Of a DNA stretch of 64,000 nt, positions 61,000-64,000 are shown piece after piece. The first letter of the stretch is position 1. Each line of letters opens with the position of its first letter. Source of the stretch: Hawksworthiomyces lignivorus (taxonomy: Eukaryota > Ascomycota > Sordariomycetes > Ophiostomatales > Ophiostomataceae). The stretch is taken from contig NTMA01000055.1 in assembly GCA_002917075.1 (NCBI GenBank), positions 186,001-250,000 on the forward strand, given 5' to 3'. The position numbers and the translations under genes were made by a program. Below the pieces are notes generated by a model. It was given only the letters and a program-made list of their open reading frames with translations, was not told the origin of the DNA and made no database searches.

Positions 61000-63097
61000 C
61001 TATGCTGCCTGTCGCTTTGCAGAAGCGATAAAAGTACAAAGAACGGTAATAAAACCAACGCCAACGAGAAAATAGAGCCCCATACGGCAAGCGTCGTAGT
61101 AGATTAATTGTACAACCTGACGAATATCTAGTGGCAGATCCCGTAGAGCTTCGACAGAGTGTGTGAGCGTGTCAATCAGCTATGATAGTTAGCGACGCGG
61201 ACATTGTTTCTGACAGTATGGAGGAATTACATACCTCATCGCCACCAGGCGTGCCAGAAAATGTTGCGGACAGTCCGTTTATTAGCTGTGTCTGCACAAT
61301 TGTTGAGATGACTGCGATGCCGCAGACGGACCCGATGGAGCGGACAAGGTAGACTAGGTAAGTAGCCACTGCGTGCTCTACATGTGGATAATTAGTTCCG
61401 TCCAATGCCTCTCGTAGGCGAATCACTTGATCAACTTACCGCTATGGTCACATGCTTCGATAAAACTAAAGAGGCTCGCCGGATAGGACATGCCTTGACC
61501 GAAGCCGCCCACGGTCAAGTACGCGGCATACTTCCACGACGCATCGTGCATGCCCAGAGCCAGGTTGAAGAAACCTCCGGCGACGAGAACTGCCGCACCG
61601 AAACGTGTCAAGAGGGATAACACGCGGTTACCAAATCGAGCTGAAAAGTATTTCATGACCAGTCCAGTAGTCAGGCCGCCGAGGGGAGTTGCCAAAGAGG
61701 AGGCTACTAGGCGGAGGCCGGCCACTGACGCGGAGTCCAACAGCACAGCTTGGAAGAAAAGCGGCATCAGAAAGAGGAACTAAAACGCACGGTACTTGGG
61801 TCAGCACAAAAAAATAGTTTCAGACGACTTAGGTATCTTTTCTACACATACCCCGTAGCCAGAGATGCCGAGGCAGACATTGGCGATGAGGAGAGCGACA
61901 CGTTGGACGCCGTGTAGCATGCTCAGTGGCAGCAGAGGTACGGCTTTTGTGCGTGCCTCCACGACAAGGAAGGCGGCAAGCAGGACGAAACTTCCGGCAA
62001 GGCAGCCCAGCACAGCAGGGTGCGTCCACGATGACTCGTTGCTGCCAGTGCTCATAGCTGCCAGCAGGAGAGACAGGCCAGTAGTGAGCAAGAATGCCCC
62101 GAGAAAGTCCACCTGTTCCCAGGTTGACTTTTTCTCCGACGTCCGGGGAGCGATCTCATCTCCAATAATGTCTCCTTCGAGAAGAGGATCGGCCAGAGAA
62201 TTCGACAGCGCGTCTGGAAGCAGTTCATTGGTATGCGGCGATGTCTTGGCCGTCTGGTTGGGCTGCGAGTGCAGCGGAGAAATTGTCACAGGAACGACGA
62301 GTCGAGCAATCACAAACGCGGCAATGCAGATCGGTATTTGCAAGAGGAAGCAAAAACGCCAACCGATAGCACCAGCGAGGGTTCCGCCGAGCGACGCTCC
62401 GAGAATTGAGCCCACACCATGGAGGATGTTCTGCACCGCTTGATACATACCGCGCTGTTCTGGCGCAATGAGGTCTGTGTTGATGATGGTTGCTGCTTCA
62501 GTTAGCAAAACACAATAAAATCAGAAAAGGAGATAAATAAGATGAATAAAAATCAATTTTTTTGTGCATAGCACACTCACCCATGGTCATCAGTCCGCCG
62601 CCGCCGGCCCCCGCCAATGCACGCATTGCAATGAGGCCCGCCAGATCCGGGCTCACGGCACATCCCAGGCAGCCCAGACCAAATAGTGTTGTAGCTGCCA
62701 GCAAACAGATTCGTCGACCGAAAATATCTGACAATCGTCCGTAGAGAGGCTGGAGAGCAGTCGTGGTCACCAAGTACGACGTAGAGATCCATGATGCAAG
62801 ATTGGCCCCTTGGAACTCGGAGGTGATCACGGCGTATGTCGATGCCGTCACGGTACCGTCGAAGCCGGCCAAAAATACATTTGCGAATAGAGCTACTTCT
62901 ATCCAAAACAAGCCGGGAATAGCTTGCTTCAATTTTGGGCTTAACTCTAGATCAGGATCAGGCGAATTTGCTTTGGCAGAGGCCAGGAGAGGAGAGGCCT
63001 CGCTGACATCTACGAGGTTGTCGTGCTTATTGCCGCTGGTTTCAATTCTTTCTTCAGCCGCCAAATCGCGATGACTTGTTGGGTAATTCCCTGCCAT
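61000..63097 (-). CDS. MFS transporter, 14-TM drug/basic amino acid exporter type
   Basis: Five exons, 63097-62581, 62495-61852, 61779-61440, 61377-61235 and 61179-61000, encode 607 residues. Introns start GTGAGT, GTATGT, GTAAGT and GTATGT, and all acceptors restore family sequence. The start chosen (63097) gives a cytosolic N-terminus of about 50 residues; an in-frame ATG at 63238 would add 47 residues. Motif A appears as PLYGRLSDIFGRR, preceded by FLAGFDGTVTAST and SWISTSYLVTTTALQ; motif C-like segments follow in ILHGVGSILGASLGGTLAG. A long hydrophilic central loop spans about residues 245-295. The length and 14-span pattern fit the DHA2/VBA group, which exports drugs, siderophores or, into vacuoles, basic amino acids. 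Its place beside a regulator, an importer-type MFS and a secreted enzyme suggests handling of the same compound. Confidence 0.88.
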
Positions 63098-64000
63098 TTT
63101 GTCTGCAAGTATGGTTTTCTCTGCGTAAATATTTTGACAAAGTTTTGTTTCACGACAAGAGCAACTTGAAGACAGCTTGGCCTTGGTCTTTAACACTACG
63201 ACTAAGTAACGCGGCAGCCCTAGAGCTACGAGATCCATATTTCCAAACAAACTATCAGTAGTGCTATATGGAAAGTCTAGCTCTTTGGAAAAATTTCAAA
63301 AGCCAGGACTTGCCCGTGTTCAAGTGGAAGAACTCATACGGAGCCGTCCGCTGCAGGGTTCGAGACAATGTTGATATCGGCAGGTAGTTCAGTGGTGGCG
63401 GAAATTATTGGTCGGCCGAGTTCAGAGCTGAACCGTGCAAGCAACTAGCAAATATCACGAACTCATGTACACGCCAAATGGAGCTTTCCTGATGCCTCGA
63501 TTAATATTCATATCTTTAGGCTTGTAAAAGTTTTTCTAATATTATGAGATTTGAGCTCGAAGAAGATGATAAAGTACCAACAGCAAATTAAGCGAGAACA
63601 AAGGGCCGTAGAAATACTAAGCCAAACCTGCGCTTGGCCAGGAGACCACTAGCCGCACCCCAATTGTAAACACAGCAAATATACAGGCCTCTTCCGGATG
63701 TGTTGGTTTGCTATCTAGAGTTTTCGTGCTGCGCTAGTTTAACCATTATTCCTGATACGAAGTTATCTATCGGATGTGTGTATGAGGTTTGATCATGTCA
63801 ACTATCACGGAACAGACGGCAAGATATCGAAGTTATGTAATGGAATGAGTATGCGGCATCAGCTCATCTAGATAGCTTTTCTAAGCCCTACGTACGTGAC
63901 TTGAGGTATAATATTCTCTTCTCTATTTTCCCGGTACGGCTTTTGAGATTAGGGAGTTTTCGTCTCATTGTTTCTGTTGCTGCCGCCGCCGCCGTGCCGC
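63098..64000. other. Upstream region of the second MFS gene; window edge
   Basis: No gene is seen. A palindromic TCGGCCGA lies at 63412-63419 (everted CGG triplets), possibly a Zn2Cys6 site. The last 60 bases become C/T-rich with a CCG run and may lead into a gene beyond the window. Confidence 0.4.

Noticed and set aside
63357..63430. tRNA-like words: GGTTCGAGAC followed by TAGTTCAGTGGT
   Set aside because: They resemble B and A boxes but are in the wrong order, and no cloverleaf with paired acceptor and anticodon stems can be drawn.
1..64000. CRISPR arrays, rRNA genes, intact transposases or viral genes
   Set aside because: None seen; no regularly spaced repeats, rRNA blocks, terminal repeats with a transposase frame, or viral proteins.

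Overview
The window is nuclear DNA of a filamentous ascomycete. Genes lie on both strands and carry short introns (mostly 60-130 nt) with GT...AG ends and CTAAC/CTGAC-type branch sites. Coding sequence is GC-rich, often alanine-rich, and several genes have long pyrimidine-rich leaders. Gene content (PRM1, RTT106, YVH1, a Zn2Cys6 regulator, an EthD protein) fits Pezizomycotina, most likely Sordariomycetes and perhaps Hypocreales. The last two levels are inference from style, not from a search.

Layout: 1-16300 has no gene I can support. A long CT-rich leader (16301-17997) precedes a C2H2 zinc-finger gene (17998-20049,+). Then come YVH1 phosphatase/ribosome factor (21292-22597,+), histone chaperone RTT106 (26190-27894,-), argininosuccinate lyase ARG4 (28641-30169,-), an EthD-domain protein (31249-31985,+), fusion protein PRM1 (34715-36997,+), mitochondrial ribosomal protein bL28m (37601-38407,-), an unrecognised helical protein (39451-40748,+), mitochondrial aspartate aminotransferase AAT1 (41106-43099,-), histidyl-tRNA synthetase HTS1 (44655-46315,-) and a YtcJ-like amidohydrolase (46804-48891,-). 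48892-52636 is gene-poor and holds a frame-broken coding relic and a short tandem repeat.

The right end is a compact group that looks functionally linked: a Zn2Cys6 transcription factor (52637-55369,+), an 11-exon MFS transporter of the Dal5/ACS type (55553-57979,-), a secreted arylsulfotransferase-family protein (58854-60698,+) and a 14-TM-type MFS transporter (61000-63097,-). The first transporter and the arylsulfotransferase gene share an 874-bp divergent promoter with three CGG triplets in a row. A model is that the regulator controls use or export of a small anionic or sulfated compound.

Housekeeping genes dominate the middle. ARG4 and AAT1 each have a perfect TGA(C/G)TCA (Gcn4/CPC1-type) element upstream. 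The most striking gene structure is AAT1, where a 3-nt exon and a 10-nt exon appear necessary to encode a conserved peptide. All exon boundaries were derived by hand from splice signals, reading frame and family conservation; none has been checked against transcripts.
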